Shown here in pieces: positions 25,443 through 33,787 of a DNA stretch of 64,000 nt; the first letter of the stretch is position 1, and the number at the start of each line of letters is the position of its first letter. The stretch comes from Paractinoplanes brasiliensis (GTDB taxonomy: Bacteria > Actinomycetota > Actinomycetes > Mycobacteriales > Micromonosporaceae). The notes beneath the pieces are model-generated. The model had not been told where the DNA came from. It saw nothing but the letters and a program-made list of their open reading frames with translations, and searched no databases. Where the stretch lies: the NCBI RefSeq assembly GCF_004362215.1, contig NZ_SNWR01000001.1, forward strand, positions 744,001 through 808,000, in the 5' to 3' direction. A program made the position numbers and the translations under genes.

Positions 25443-27223
25443 CCGCCTGCACCGAGCGGCACCCAGCCGGACCGGACAACGGCGTCGCAGGCGAGGGCCA
25501 GAAGGGCATGCCAATGAAGCACAGCATGAGTACCGCCGTCGATTCGATCACCATCGAGGTCATCCGGCACGGCCTGCTGGCCGCGGCCGAGGAGATGGCC
25601 CGCAACCTGTGCCGGACGGCCTACAACACGGTCGTCTACGAGATTCACGACTACGGCATCGGGATCCACGACGCGAACGGCGACGTGGTGGCCGACGCGC
25701 CCGGCATCGCCGTGTTCACCCGCGGCAACGACCACGGCATCAAGCGGGCGGTGGAGTTCCTGGGCCGGGACAAGCTGCGGCCGGGCGACGTGATCCTGCT
25801 GAACTACCCGTACTGGTCGTCCGCCCACACGCTCGACCCGCTGGTGTTCGCGCCGGTGCACAGCGCGGACGGCGAGCTGATCGGCTTCACCTCGTGCCGG
25901 ATCCACGTGCTCGACCTCAAGCAGAAGGACGCCGGCTACGTCCTCGACTCGACCGACATGTACCAGGAGGGCATCTTCTTCACCGCGGCCAAGCTGTACC
26001 GTGAGGGAGAGATGAACGAGGACATCTTCAACGTTGTCAAGTTCAACAGCCGGATGCCCGAGCGCACCATCGGCGACCTCCAGGCGCAGGTCTCGGCCTG
26101 TTTCTCGGGCGTACGGCGGACGCAGGAGATCGCGGCCAAGTACGGCGCCGGCACACTGACCGAGGCCATGGCCGCGATCAACGACCACGGCGAACGCCTG
26201 GCCCGGATCGCCCTGGCCAAGCTGCCCAAGGGCACCTGGACGGCACACGACTTCGTCGACCAGGACGGCGTCGACCTCGACCGCATGATCAAGATGAACG
26301 TGACCGTGACCGTGACCGACGACGAGATGATCGTCGACTGGACCGGCAGCGAGAAGGACGTGCGCGGCCCGATCAACCTGCCCGTGGGCCAGACCGAGGC
26401 GTTCTGCAGCCTCATCTTCAAGTCGCTGACCACGCCCGACACCCCGGTTGTGGCCGGCAACTTCCGGCCGCTGCGGGTGATCACCGAGCCCGGCTCGGTC
26501 ATGCACGCCGTGCCCCCGATGCCCACCTTCACCCTGTGGACCGGCCTGCTCGGCGGCGAGGTGGTGCTCAAGGCGCTCGCCCAGGGCATGCCCGACCTGG
26601 TGCCGGCCTGCTCCGGCGGCGACGTCTGCTCGATGATGGGCCTCGGCGTGAACCCGCGCAACGGCGAGGCGTGGCTGGAGGCCACGAACGAGGCGGTCGG
26701 CTTCGGCGGGCACGCCCACGGCGACGGCGCAGACGGGATCATGCACATCTCCGAGCCGGGCTGCCGCAACAACCCGGTCGAGGTGCTCGAGACCAAGTCG
26801 CCGATGTTCATCGAGTCGTACGGGTACCGGCCCGACACCGGCGGTGCCGGGCGCAACCGCGGCGGGGTCGGCGTGCAGCGGACGTATCGGTTCACGGCCC
26901 CCTCGACCGGCATCTGCATCGTCTACAAGACCAAGACCAAGCCGTGGTCGATCGACGGCGGGGCCGAGGGCGACAACAACCACATCGTGCTCAACCCCGG
27001 CACCGACCGCGAGAAGGTCACCGGCGGCAGCTACAACCTGCTCGACACGGGCGAGGTGCTGGTCAACAACACCGGCGGCGGTGGCGGCTACGGCAACCCG
27101 CTCGAGCGCCCGGTGGAACGGGTCGCGGCCGACGTCCGCAACGGCTTCGTGTCGGTTTCCTCCGCCCTCGAGGATTACGGCGTCGTGGTCGACCCTGTCA
27201 CCTTCGAGGCCTCGCGCCCGTGA
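25439..27223 (+). CDS. Hydantoinase/oxoprolinase B-family subunit (HyuB-like), set 2
   Basis: Up to 594 aa. VDSITIEVIRHGLLAAAEEM, PGDVILLNYPYWSSAHTLD, GADGIMHISEPGC and the terminal NNTGGGGGYGNPLERPVE loop identify HyuB. ATG 25439 overlaps the HyuA stop (ATGA), but the first 23 residues are not family-like. ATG 25514, with AGAAGGG seven bases upstream, is an equally good start. Its 3' end overlaps the amidohydrolase GTG. In set 2 the conserved His/Asp-rich segment reads YPYWSSAHT rather than the DSYLGGTHL of set 1, suggesting different substrates for the two complexes. Confidence 0.87.
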   Translation: MTACTERHPAGPDNGVAGEGQKGMPMKHSMSTAVDSITIEVIRHGLLAAAEEMARNLCRTAYNTVVYEIHDYGIGIHDANGDVVADAPGIAVFTRGNDHGIKRAVEFLGRDKLRPGDVILLNYPYWSSAHTLDPLVFAPVHSADGELIGFTSCRIHVLDLKQKDAGYVLDSTDMYQEGIFFTAAKLYREGEMNEDIFNVVKFNSRMPERTIGDLQAQVSACFSGVRRTQEIAAKYGAGTLTEAMAAINDHGERLARIALAKLPKGTWTAHDFVDQDGVDLDRMIKMNVTVTVTDDEMIVDWTGSEKDVRGPINLPVGQTEAFCSLIFKSLTTPDTPVVAGNFRPLRVITEPGSVMHAVPPMPTFTLWTGLLGGEVVLKALAQGMPDLVPACSGGDVCSMMGLGVNPRNGEAWLEATNEAVGFGGHAHGDGADGIMHISEPGCRNNPVEVLETKSPMFIESYGYRPDTGGAGRNRGGVGVQRTYRFTAPSTGICIVYKTKTKPWSIDGGAEGDNNHIVLNPGTDREKVTGGSYNLLDTGEVLVNNTGGGGGYGNPLERPVERVAADVRNGFVSVSSALEDYGVVVDPVTFEASRP

Positions 27224-28428
27224 GCACGCTGTCGATCGTCAACGCCACGATCTTCGACGGGCTCTCGGACGACCTCGTCGAGGGCGCCGTGCACGTCGTC
27301 GACGGCCGGATCACGGCCGTCGGCGGCGCGCCGCAGCAGGCGGACAGGACCATCGACGCCCGGGGCAGGACTGTGCTCCCCGGCCTCATCGATGCGCATT
27401 GTCACGCGTACGGAATCGGTCTCGACATGCTCGAGATCGAATCGCGCCCGCTGAGCTACGTCGCGCTGGTGGCCGCTCGCCGCCTGCAATCGGCGTTGTC
27501 CCGCGGCTTCACCACCATTCGCGACCCGTCGGGCGGCGACGCGGGACTGGATCGGGCGATCCGCGAGGGTCTGCTGCCCTCGCCGCGCTATCTGTGGACC
27601 GGCGCGGCGCTGAGCCAGACCGGTGGGCACGGCGACTTCCGGGCCGCCGACTCCGACGTCTGCGGCTGCAACACGCACACGTGCGAGGTCGTGGACGGGG
27701 TGGACAACCTGCGGGTGGCCGTGCGCGAACGGCTCCGCCGCGGCGCCCACGCCATCAAGATCATGGCGTCCGGCGGGGTGGTGTCGCTGACCGACCCCAT
27801 CCGCATCCCGCAGTACTCGCCGGAGGAGATCCGGGCGGTCACCTCGGAGGCGGCACGGCGCGGCAGCTACGTGGCGGCGCACGCCTACTCCGCCGAGTCG
27901 ATCCGGCACGCCATCGACAACGGCGTGCGCACGATCGAGCACGGCAACCTGCTCGACGCCCCGACCGCGGCCGCGATGGCCGCGACCGGCGCCTTCCTGG
28001 TGCCGACGCTCGCCGCCTACGACGCCATGGACCGCCGCGGTGCCGCGCTGGGCATGGCCGCGGTGTCCCGCGCGAAGAACCGCGAGGTTCTGGACGCCGG
28101 ACGGCAGGCGGTGGTGCTCGCCCGGGAAGCCGGCGTCCGGGTCGGCTTCGGCACCGACCTGATGGGCGTCCTGGAGGACGAACAGCTCAACGGGCTGCGC
28201 CTGCAGGTCGAGGTGGACGGCGCGCTGACCGCGCTGAAGTCGGCCACCTCGGTCAACGCCGCGCTGCTCGGCCGGGACGATCTCGGCCGGGTGGCGCCGG
28301 GCGCGGTGGCCGACCTGCTCATTCTCGACGGCGACCCGCTCGCTTCACCCTCCGTCCTCTGGACGGGCGGGCGGACCGTGGTGCAGGGAGGCGTGGTGGT
28401 CAGCGGCTCTTCTTCTGAACAGCCTTGA
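27220..28428 (+). CDS. Amidohydrolase (imidazolonepropionase/prolidase-like)
   Basis: 402 aa. Metal-site signatures of the amidohydrolase superfamily are all present: LPGLIDAHCHAYG (HxH), a likely carboxylated lysine in AIKIMASGG, His in VAAHAYS, His in TIEHGNLLD and the catalytic Asp in VGFGTDLMG. The N- and C-terminal segments (VVDGRITAVGG, GAVADLLILDGDP) form the flanking beta sandwich. Related enzymes hydrolyse cyclic amides or Xaa-Pro peptides. GTG 27220 overlaps the HyuB stop (GTGA), so it belongs to the same pathway. Its last 29 bases overlap the convergent Rho_N-like gene. Confidence 0.86.
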   Translation: MSTLSIVNATIFDGLSDDLVEGAVHVVDGRITAVGGAPQQADRTIDARGRTVLPGLIDAHCHAYGIGLDMLEIESRPLSYVALVAARRLQSALSRGFTTIRDPSGGDAGLDRAIREGLLPSPRYLWTGAALSQTGGHGDFRAADSDVCGCNTHTCEVVDGVDNLRVAVRERLRRGAHAIKIMASGGVVSLTDPIRIPQYSPEEIRAVTSEAARRGSYVAAHAYSAESIRHAIDNGVRTIEHGNLLDAPTAAAMAATGAFLVPTLAAYDAMDRRGAALGMAAVSRAKNREVLDAGRQAVVLAREAGVRVGFGTDLMGVLEDEQLNGLRLQVEVDGALTALKSATSVNAALLGRDDLGRVAPGAVADLLILDGDPLASPSVLWTGGRTVVQGGVVVSGSSSEQP

Positions 28429-28672
28429 CCAGCTCGCCCCTCTTCATCTTGGAGCGGCCGGTGATGTCGAGCTTCTTCGCCACCTCGAGCAGGTGATCCT
28501 TGCTCGCGTTGGCGTCGACGCCACCGGCCGTCTTTGCCTTGGTGGCCCGGCCACCGGCCGCCTTCTTGTCGCTGGGGCCCTTCTTCACCCTGGGCTCCCA
28601 GTGGTCGCGCTGGCCGACGACGGCGCCATCCTGGTCGGGATGTCCAGTGGCCTCGCCGTCCTGCAACCGCAC
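28400..28672 (-). CDS. Small basic protein with a Rho_N/SAP-like C-terminus
   Basis: 90 aa. The C-terminal 35 residues (SKDHLLEVAKKLDITGRSKM, then KRGELVKAVQKKSR) match the helical Rho-termination-factor N-terminal/SAP-like module that binds nucleic acids. Similar tails occur on Ku and on small actinobacterial proteins. The first 50 residues are Lys/Ala-rich and probably disordered, and an internal start is possible. It overlaps the 3' end of the convergent amidohydrolase gene by 29 bases. A nucleic-acid-binding role is inferred from the motif only. Confidence 0.65.
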   Translation of the reverse strand: MRLQDGEATGHPDQDGAVVGQRDHWEPRVKKGPSDKKAAGGRATKAKTAGGVDANASKDHLLEVAKKLDITGRSKMKRGELVKAVQKKSR

Positions 28673-28679
28673 TGACGCC

Positions 28680-30527
28680 TCAGCGGTCGGCGCGTTCGTC
28701 CCAGACCGCTTCCGCCGAGTCGTCGATCCGGCTCCGGGTCACCGTGAGCCGCACCTGTACGTACCGGTCCGCCCCGCACGTGGGGCAGGCGCCGTGCAGC
28801 GTGCCCACGAAACCGTGGTCCGCGCCGGCGTAGTGGTCGTCGTCGACGTACTCCCAGGCGATGGCGCCCTCGGCGCGGTGCCAGGTTCCGCACTCCGCGC
28901 AGAGCACCAGCAGGCTCGCCCTCTCCGGCTGGAAGCGGGCGGAGAGGGCAGCGGGCCAGTTGTACCCGAGCGACACCGTCCGGCCGTCGGACGTGTGGGC
29001 CACCAGGACGTCCCCGTACGTGATGTCCGGGACGGCGGCGGCCTCGTTCAGCGCCTCGACCGGATCCTCGCCGTCCAACAGCAGGCGGCACAGCCGGCCA
29101 GGCGGCATTGGGTCGGCCCCGGCGCGGATGAGGCGAGCCGTGTACGCCTGGGCCAGCCGGGCCAGGGCGTACGCCCGCCGCGCGGCGATGACCGGCCCCC
29201 GGGCAGGGTCGAGCTCTCTCGATGCCTGATCGCGCCGGGCCGCTTCCGCCGCTACCCGTTGACCCGTGCGTAAGGCGTACTGGACGTCACCGGACACGGC
29301 AGCGCGCAGGCAGTCCCAGACATGGTTGATCTTCGATGGGTGCGTGCCGTTCTCGGCTTCCAAAACCGCCACCAGCGCGGCGCGGGTCGACTGGCTGGGG
29401 GCTGCCAGCCACGCTACGAGGCTCGCCAGGGCCCCGGCCTCCCCGTGGTCCGGTGCGCGGGCGACGCAGGGCTCGATCACCGTGACGGCCTGGCGCAGGG
29501 CCTCCCGATGGAGTCTCGTCCGCTGCGGCTCGTCCAGGCCGTCGGCCGGGTCTCCCCGGGCGGGTTCGTCCGGTGGCCCCGGCACCGCGAGCGCGATGGG
29601 CAGGACGTGCCAGTACCGGTCCCGGCCCTTGTAGCGGAGCAGGCGCTCCAACAGGTCCCGCAGTCCAGGAGCGTGAGTGAGCAAGTGCTTCTGGTGCAAG
29701 AGCCCGCACATTTCCGCATCGTCGGGTTCGATCAGTACGCGGAAGGCGACCGCCGCACCGACGGTCGCATCATCCACGGTGCGCAACGCATCGCGGGCCG
29801 CGCGACGCACGTACACAGCGGCATCAGCCAGGAACGCCACAATTGCCAGCACGTTCGCCCGATCCCGGCGGCGGTAGGTCAGGCACGACAAGAGCATGAT
29901 CCGTACGGCTGGGTCGTTCTCCACTCGCGCCGCGGCGATGAACGGCTCGCTGCCGATCGCCGGCGAGAAACGCAGCGACCGGGCGGCCACCTCGCGCACT
30001 CGCGGGCTCGGATCGTCCCGCAGGAAACGCAGGTAGACCTCGGAATCGTGACCACGCGCCACGTTCAGCGCCTCGACTCGTACCGCCGCCGACGTGTCCG
30101 TGAGGAACCGCGCGCCGAACTCCGTCGTCCGGTGGATCGACAGCACGGCCCGGATGGCTCGCAGCCGTACCTGATCCTCGGCGTGCGTTTCGAGCTCCTG
30201 CCGCAGCGGCTCGTAGCGCGCTCCAAGGTAGTACAGGAGGCTTGCGACCCGGTCGTCGTCCTGGTCCAGATCGAGCGCCACCGCGCGGATCCGTGGATCG
30301 AGGCCGTTCCGTCTCCCCAAGATCTTGCCGAGCGCCCCCGCCGCCGCGTCGCCGACGTGCTCGTACACCTCAGCGATCCCGCCGATCGTCCGGACCTCGG
30401 CGTTGTCGTGGAGGGCCAGATCCAGCAGCTTGTCCACGAGGCCCAGCTCACCGGAGCCCGCCGCGACCCGTGCCGCCTCGAGCCGCACCTCGTCGTCCGG
30501 ATGGCCGAGCCGGTCAAGCAGTGACAT
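28680..30527 (-). CDS. HEAT-repeat protein with a C-terminal CxxC/CxxC motif
   Basis: 615 aa. Residues about 1-230 are HEAT-like helical repeats (DDEVRLEAARVAAGSGELG, HDNAEVRTIGGIAEVYEH, DPSPRVREVAARSLRF, YVRRAARDALRTVDD). The middle is helical with no known domain. Near the end are two CxxC pairs (LCAECGTWH and ACPTCGADRY) that probably bind zinc. ATG 30527 is preferred since repeat homology starts there and GGGGGT precedes it. HEAT scaffolds bind proteins or nucleic acids; no partner is apparent. It is not obviously part of an operon. Confidence 0.7.
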   Translation of the reverse strand: MSLLDRLGHPDDEVRLEAARVAAGSGELGLVDKLLDLALHDNAEVRTIGGIAEVYEHVGDAAAGALGKILGRRNGLDPRIRAVALDLDQDDDRVASLLYYLGARYEPLRQELETHAEDQVRLRAIRAVLSIHRTTEFGARFLTDTSAAVRVEALNVARGHDSEVYLRFLRDDPSPRVREVAARSLRFSPAIGSEPFIAAARVENDPAVRIMLLSCLTYRRRDRANVLAIVAFLADAAVYVRRAARDALRTVDDATVGAAVAFRVLIEPDDAEMCGLLHQKHLLTHAPGLRDLLERLLRYKGRDRYWHVLPIALAVPGPPDEPARGDPADGLDEPQRTRLHREALRQAVTVIEPCVARAPDHGEAGALASLVAWLAAPSQSTRAALVAVLEAENGTHPSKINHVWDCLRAAVSGDVQYALRTGQRVAAEAARRDQASRELDPARGPVIAARRAYALARLAQAYTARLIRAGADPMPPGRLCRLLLDGEDPVEALNEAAAVPDITYGDVLVAHTSDGRTVSLGYNWPAALSARFQPERASLLVLCAECGTWHRAEGAIAWEYVDDDHYAGADHGFVGTLHGACPTCGADRYVQVRLTVTRSRIDDSAEAVWDERADR

Positions 30528-31096
30528 GCCACCCCCAGACCCTGCAGACGCCGCGGAGGCCTGGTGGCGCCGTCGCGGGGGCCAGGACACAAAGCCCGAC
30601 CAGGGAACATCACATCGCCGACCTGGACCACCGTACAGGCGGTCTGCAAGGTCGCGGGCCGGTCCGGGCCACTCCCCGCGGGGAATTGTCGGTCACCCGC
30701 GCCACCCGGAGGATTTGAGCCGAAGCGATCAACTCGGCAAGGAGAATCCACGATCGAGGTCAGCCCGCAGGCCCTTGGCGGACCGCTACATGGCACATTG
30801 GACGGAGCCGGGCGCCGCCGAACACCGCGCGGCCATCGAGCGGCTCGGGGCCGCTGGGTGGTACCCGCCCGCAGCGCCGGATCGAGCTGGCTGAGATGAA
30901 GGCGGGTACGGCGCTGGTCGGCCGCGGAAGGAGAGCGCTGGGGCTTGGCATGGGAATCTACGCTGACTGGGTGTCGCCGCCGGAGTTCCCGGAGCACCAG
31001 CCGCTGCCCAGCACGGACGTCGGCGGACAAGGAGGCGGCAGGTCTGCCGGCTGCGGCCGAGGCCCATCTCGAACGCGTCCGGCAGGCGGCCAATAC
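30528..31096. other. Intergenic region with possible gene debris
   Basis: 569 bp without a confident gene. Two short coding-like stretches appear on the plus strand in different frames: LADRYMAHWTEPGAAEHRAA (about 30774-30830) and RRIELAEMKAGTALVGRGRR followed by ALGLGMGIYADWVSPPEF (about 30870-30990). The frame change and lack of a start suggest a decayed gene of unknown family. Confidence 0.35.
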
Positions 31097-31573
31097 ATGA
31101 CCCGGCGAGTGGTCGTACTGATGCTTCTCGCCACCATGGCTGTGGGCGGGTGCGGCGCCGACCGGAGCGGCTACGTGATCGATCCGATCGAGCAGGTCAC
31201 CTATGCGGCGGGTTTTGGACCGGACGGGATCGTCCAGGAAGCCGACGAGAAAGGCTTCTACGGCGACGCGGGAATCGACGTCGACGTCCGGACCGACATC
31301 AGTACGCTCAGTTCCGGGCCGGCCCAGTTCAGCGCCCTGAACCTCGCCGAGATGCTCCGCGACCGGGACACCTTCGCCGGATGGCGGGTAATCGCGGCCC
31401 TCGATCAGCAGAACAGCGACGTCCTGATCGTCCGCGACGACCTGATCGCCCAGGACCGGGACCTGGTCTCGCGCTTCACCACGGCAACCCTGCGCGGCCG
31501 GAACTTCGGGCGCCTCGACGAGAAACTGGTCCCCGCCGAGGTCGCCGACTTCGGCTTCGTCAGCGGATCCTGA
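31097..31573 (+). pseudogene. Truncated NMT1/THI5-type substrate-binding lipoprotein
   Basis: 158 residues. A lipoprotein signal (VVVLMLLATMAVGGCGAD) is followed by YAAGFGPDGIVQEADEKGFY and GDAGIDVDVRT, the start of lobe 1 of NMT1/SsuA-type binding proteins. WRVIAALDQQNSDVLIVRDD is the end of that lobe, and DLVSRFTTATLRG resembles a late helix of the fold. Normal members have about 320-350 residues, so most of lobe 2 is missing. No permease or ATPase gene lies nearby. Likely a deletion remnant; a functional short lipoprotein is possible. Confidence 0.55.
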
Positions 31574-31720
31574 CAAGTCGAGCCTTTCGTGCCGTCATCG
31601 GTCGGCTGGCCGGGCTGGGTAGAGAGGTACGCCTGCGCGAGTCGGACGGCACGGTCGCGGTGCCGCGGACCCGGATCGCGATCCACCACGCGACCGGCGA
31701 ACGGATGCGGTCATGGCCGT

Positions 31721-33700
31721 TCACGATCGCCGAGTTGATGGCGTGAGGCGGCGCCGGTCGGCGAGCGTGTCGACGGTGATCAGGGCGAGGTTCGCCACGG
31801 CGGCCGCCCCGACGATGGCGGTGAGCAACGCGACGAGACCCGATGTCGCGCCGAAGCCGAGGGCCGCCCCGCACAGGGCTCCGCCGATCGCCGCCGCCAG
31901 GCCCGCGCGCCGGGTCCACGCCGGCCGGTCGCGGCGGGTCCAGGCCAGGTAGGCGCCCAGACCCACGGCCAGGCCGGCCGAGGGCACGGCCACCGCCGCG
32001 CCGCCCACGAAGATCTGCGGCCGGATGATCCAGATCAGCAGCACGGCCAGCAGCCACCCGCCCACGCCGAGCGGGAGCGGCGTCAGAACCCGCAGCCAGG
32101 CGCCGGTCCGGCGCCGGAAGCCGCCGCGCCGCCGGGCGTGCCGGGCCATCGCGACGAGCAGGAGCACGGCGAGCAGCGCGCCGCCGGTGGCGACGCCGAG
32201 CAGGATCCGGGCGATGGCCGTCATGGTGAGCGGTGCGGGCTGGAAGTCGACGGCCCGCGGGCCGAACCGGGAGGCGTCCACCGTGCCGCTGTCGAAGAAC
32301 GTCGTCAGCAGGTGCCGGCTCGCCTCCGGACGGTGCTCCCAGAAGTCGCCGCTGTGGCCCAGCTCGGGGAGGATGACCTGCTTGCCGCGGGACAGCGACG
32401 GCAGCAGTTCCGTGGTGGCCAGCTCAGCCGGGGTGGAGAAGTCGACCGTGCCGCCGATCAGCAGGGTCTCGACGTCGCTCGGGCGCACGGTGCGGTACTC
32501 GGCGTTGTCGGGGCTGTCCGGCCACACCTGGGAGAAGCCCGCCGGGCCACCCCAGAGCAGGTCGGTGGCCACGTTGCCGAGGATCGAACCGGGGTCGCCG
32601 CCCGCGGCGTAGTAGCGCGCGGCGGCCGGCGCGTCGATCATCCCGAACGAGGCGAACTCGCCCCACACGAACGAGCCGGGCAGGGCCAGGTCGGCGAGCG
32701 TCGACAACGCCCAGAAGGAGCCGGCGTCGGCGCGCAGGTACGCGTCGATGAGCGTGGGCGCGTTGAGCGGCGCCGAATCCCTGCCGTTCTCGAACATGCC
32801 GAACATGCCCGCGATCCGGACGTTGCCCTCCTTGACGGGCAGCGGCCCCCAGCGCCCGGGAACGCCGTCGGCGGCCTTCGTCATCGCGGCCACGAGATCG
32901 TCCGTACGGGCGGAGCACTTGCTGTCCGCGCTGCACAGCTCGGCATACCGGGCGAACTGCCGGTCGGTGATCCGCGGGTCCCAGACGAAGTGGCTGGGGG
33001 GATTCACCGAGATCATCGCGGACCGGTACAGCGAGCCGGGGTACCGCCAGGAGTAGATCATCGCGGTACGGGTGCCTGCGCTCGTGCTGAGCAGGTTGAT
33101 CCGCGCGTAGCCGAGGGCGGTGCGGGCCGCCTCGAGGTCGTCGGCCCGCTGCGCGATCGAGTAACCGGTGAGGTCGATGCCGTCCGCCGTCAGCCGGCCG
33201 GCGCATGTCTCGAAGGCTCGGGTGGCGGCACGCTGGGACTCGGCCCCGGCGAGGTCGGCCGACGACCGCAGGGCCTCGGTGACCTCGGGACAGTCGAGCC
33301 GCCGCGATCCGTCGACGCCCCGGTAGCCGACCAGGACCACGTCGTGGCGGCCGGTGAGCCGGCTCGCCTGCGGGAACTTCAGGTTCGTCGCGCCGGGACC
33401 GCCGTTGAGCCGGAAGATCGGCTCACCGGGACCGGGGCCGGTGGACCGGATCCGGATCACCGGCAGCGCGATCAGGTCACTGGCCGGGTCGCGCCGGTTC
33501 TCCGGCACGACCAGCGTGCCGCAGTCGGCCGGCACGGTCCCGGCCTCGGTGTCGTAGTCGCAGGGCTGCATGGTCAGCGAACCGGGCCGGGCCCCGTCCG
33601 GGACCGCGAGGGTCTCCGGCGGCCGCAGGTTCAGGTAGGTGAGGGCCAGGACGAGGATTGCGGCGAACCCGAGGGCGATGGCGCGGGCGATGGTCGTCAT
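31721..33700 (-). CDS. Membrane-anchored alpha/beta hydrolase
   Basis: 659 aa. An N-terminal hydrophobic segment (AIALGFAAILVLALTYL) anchors or exports the protein. The hydrolase core follows: oxyanion region FRLNGGPGATNL, VVLVGYRGVDGS, nucleophile elbow NLLSTSAGTRTAM (a variant of GxSxG) and the late His in LPELGHSGDFWEH, as in proline-iminopeptidase/TAP-like exported hydrolases. The last 150 residues hold about four further membrane segments (ILLGVATGGALLAVLLLVAM, GVGGWLLAVLLIWII, GLAAAIGGALCGAALGF, VALLTAIVGAAAVANLAL), which is unusual for the family. It lies downstream of the two-component genes with a 26-bp palindrome upstream. Confidence 0.78.
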   Translation of the reverse strand: MTTIARAIALGFAAILVLALTYLNLRPPETLAVPDGARPGSLTMQPCDYDTEAGTVPADCGTLVVPENRRDPASDLIALPVIRIRSTGPGPGEPIFRLNGGPGATNLKFPQASRLTGRHDVVLVGYRGVDGSRRLDCPEVTEALRSSADLAGAESQRAATRAFETCAGRLTADGIDLTGYSIAQRADDLEAARTALGYARINLLSTSAGTRTAMIYSWRYPGSLYRSAMISVNPPSHFVWDPRITDRQFARYAELCSADSKCSARTDDLVAAMTKAADGVPGRWGPLPVKEGNVRIAGMFGMFENGRDSAPLNAPTLIDAYLRADAGSFWALSTLADLALPGSFVWGEFASFGMIDAPAAARYYAAGGDPGSILGNVATDLLWGGPAGFSQVWPDSPDNAEYRTVRPSDVETLLIGGTVDFSTPAELATTELLPSLSRGKQVILPELGHSGDFWEHRPEASRHLLTTFFDSGTVDASRFGPRAVDFQPAPLTMTAIARILLGVATGGALLAVLLLVAMARHARRRGGFRRRTGAWLRVLTPLPLGVGGWLLAVLLIWIIRPQIFVGGAAVAVPSAGLAVGLGAYLAWTRRDRPAWTRRAGLAAAIGGALCGAALGFGATSGLVALLTAIVGAAAVANLALITVDTLADRRRLTPSTRRS

Positions 33701-33753
33701 GCCGAGAACCTAGAAATCCATGGCCGTACGCACGTCCCTCCGTGGAGGGGGGC

Positions 33754-33779
33754 TCGCGTACCCCAGCTGGGGTACGCGA
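33754..33779. promoter_or_regulatory. Perfect 26-bp palindrome upstream of the hydrolase gene
   Basis: The half-site TCGCGTACCCCAG is followed directly by its exact reverse complement CTGGGGTACGCGA. It lies 54 bases upstream of the hydrolase start and 9 bases beyond the response-regulator stop. It could be a response-regulator binding site for the hydrolase promoter or a terminator for the preceding unit; a zero-spacer palindrome favours protein binding. A smaller hairpin (CCCTCC-GT-GGAGGG, 33736-33749) lies beside it. Confidence 0.6.
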
Positions 33780-33787
33780 CCCCGGCC

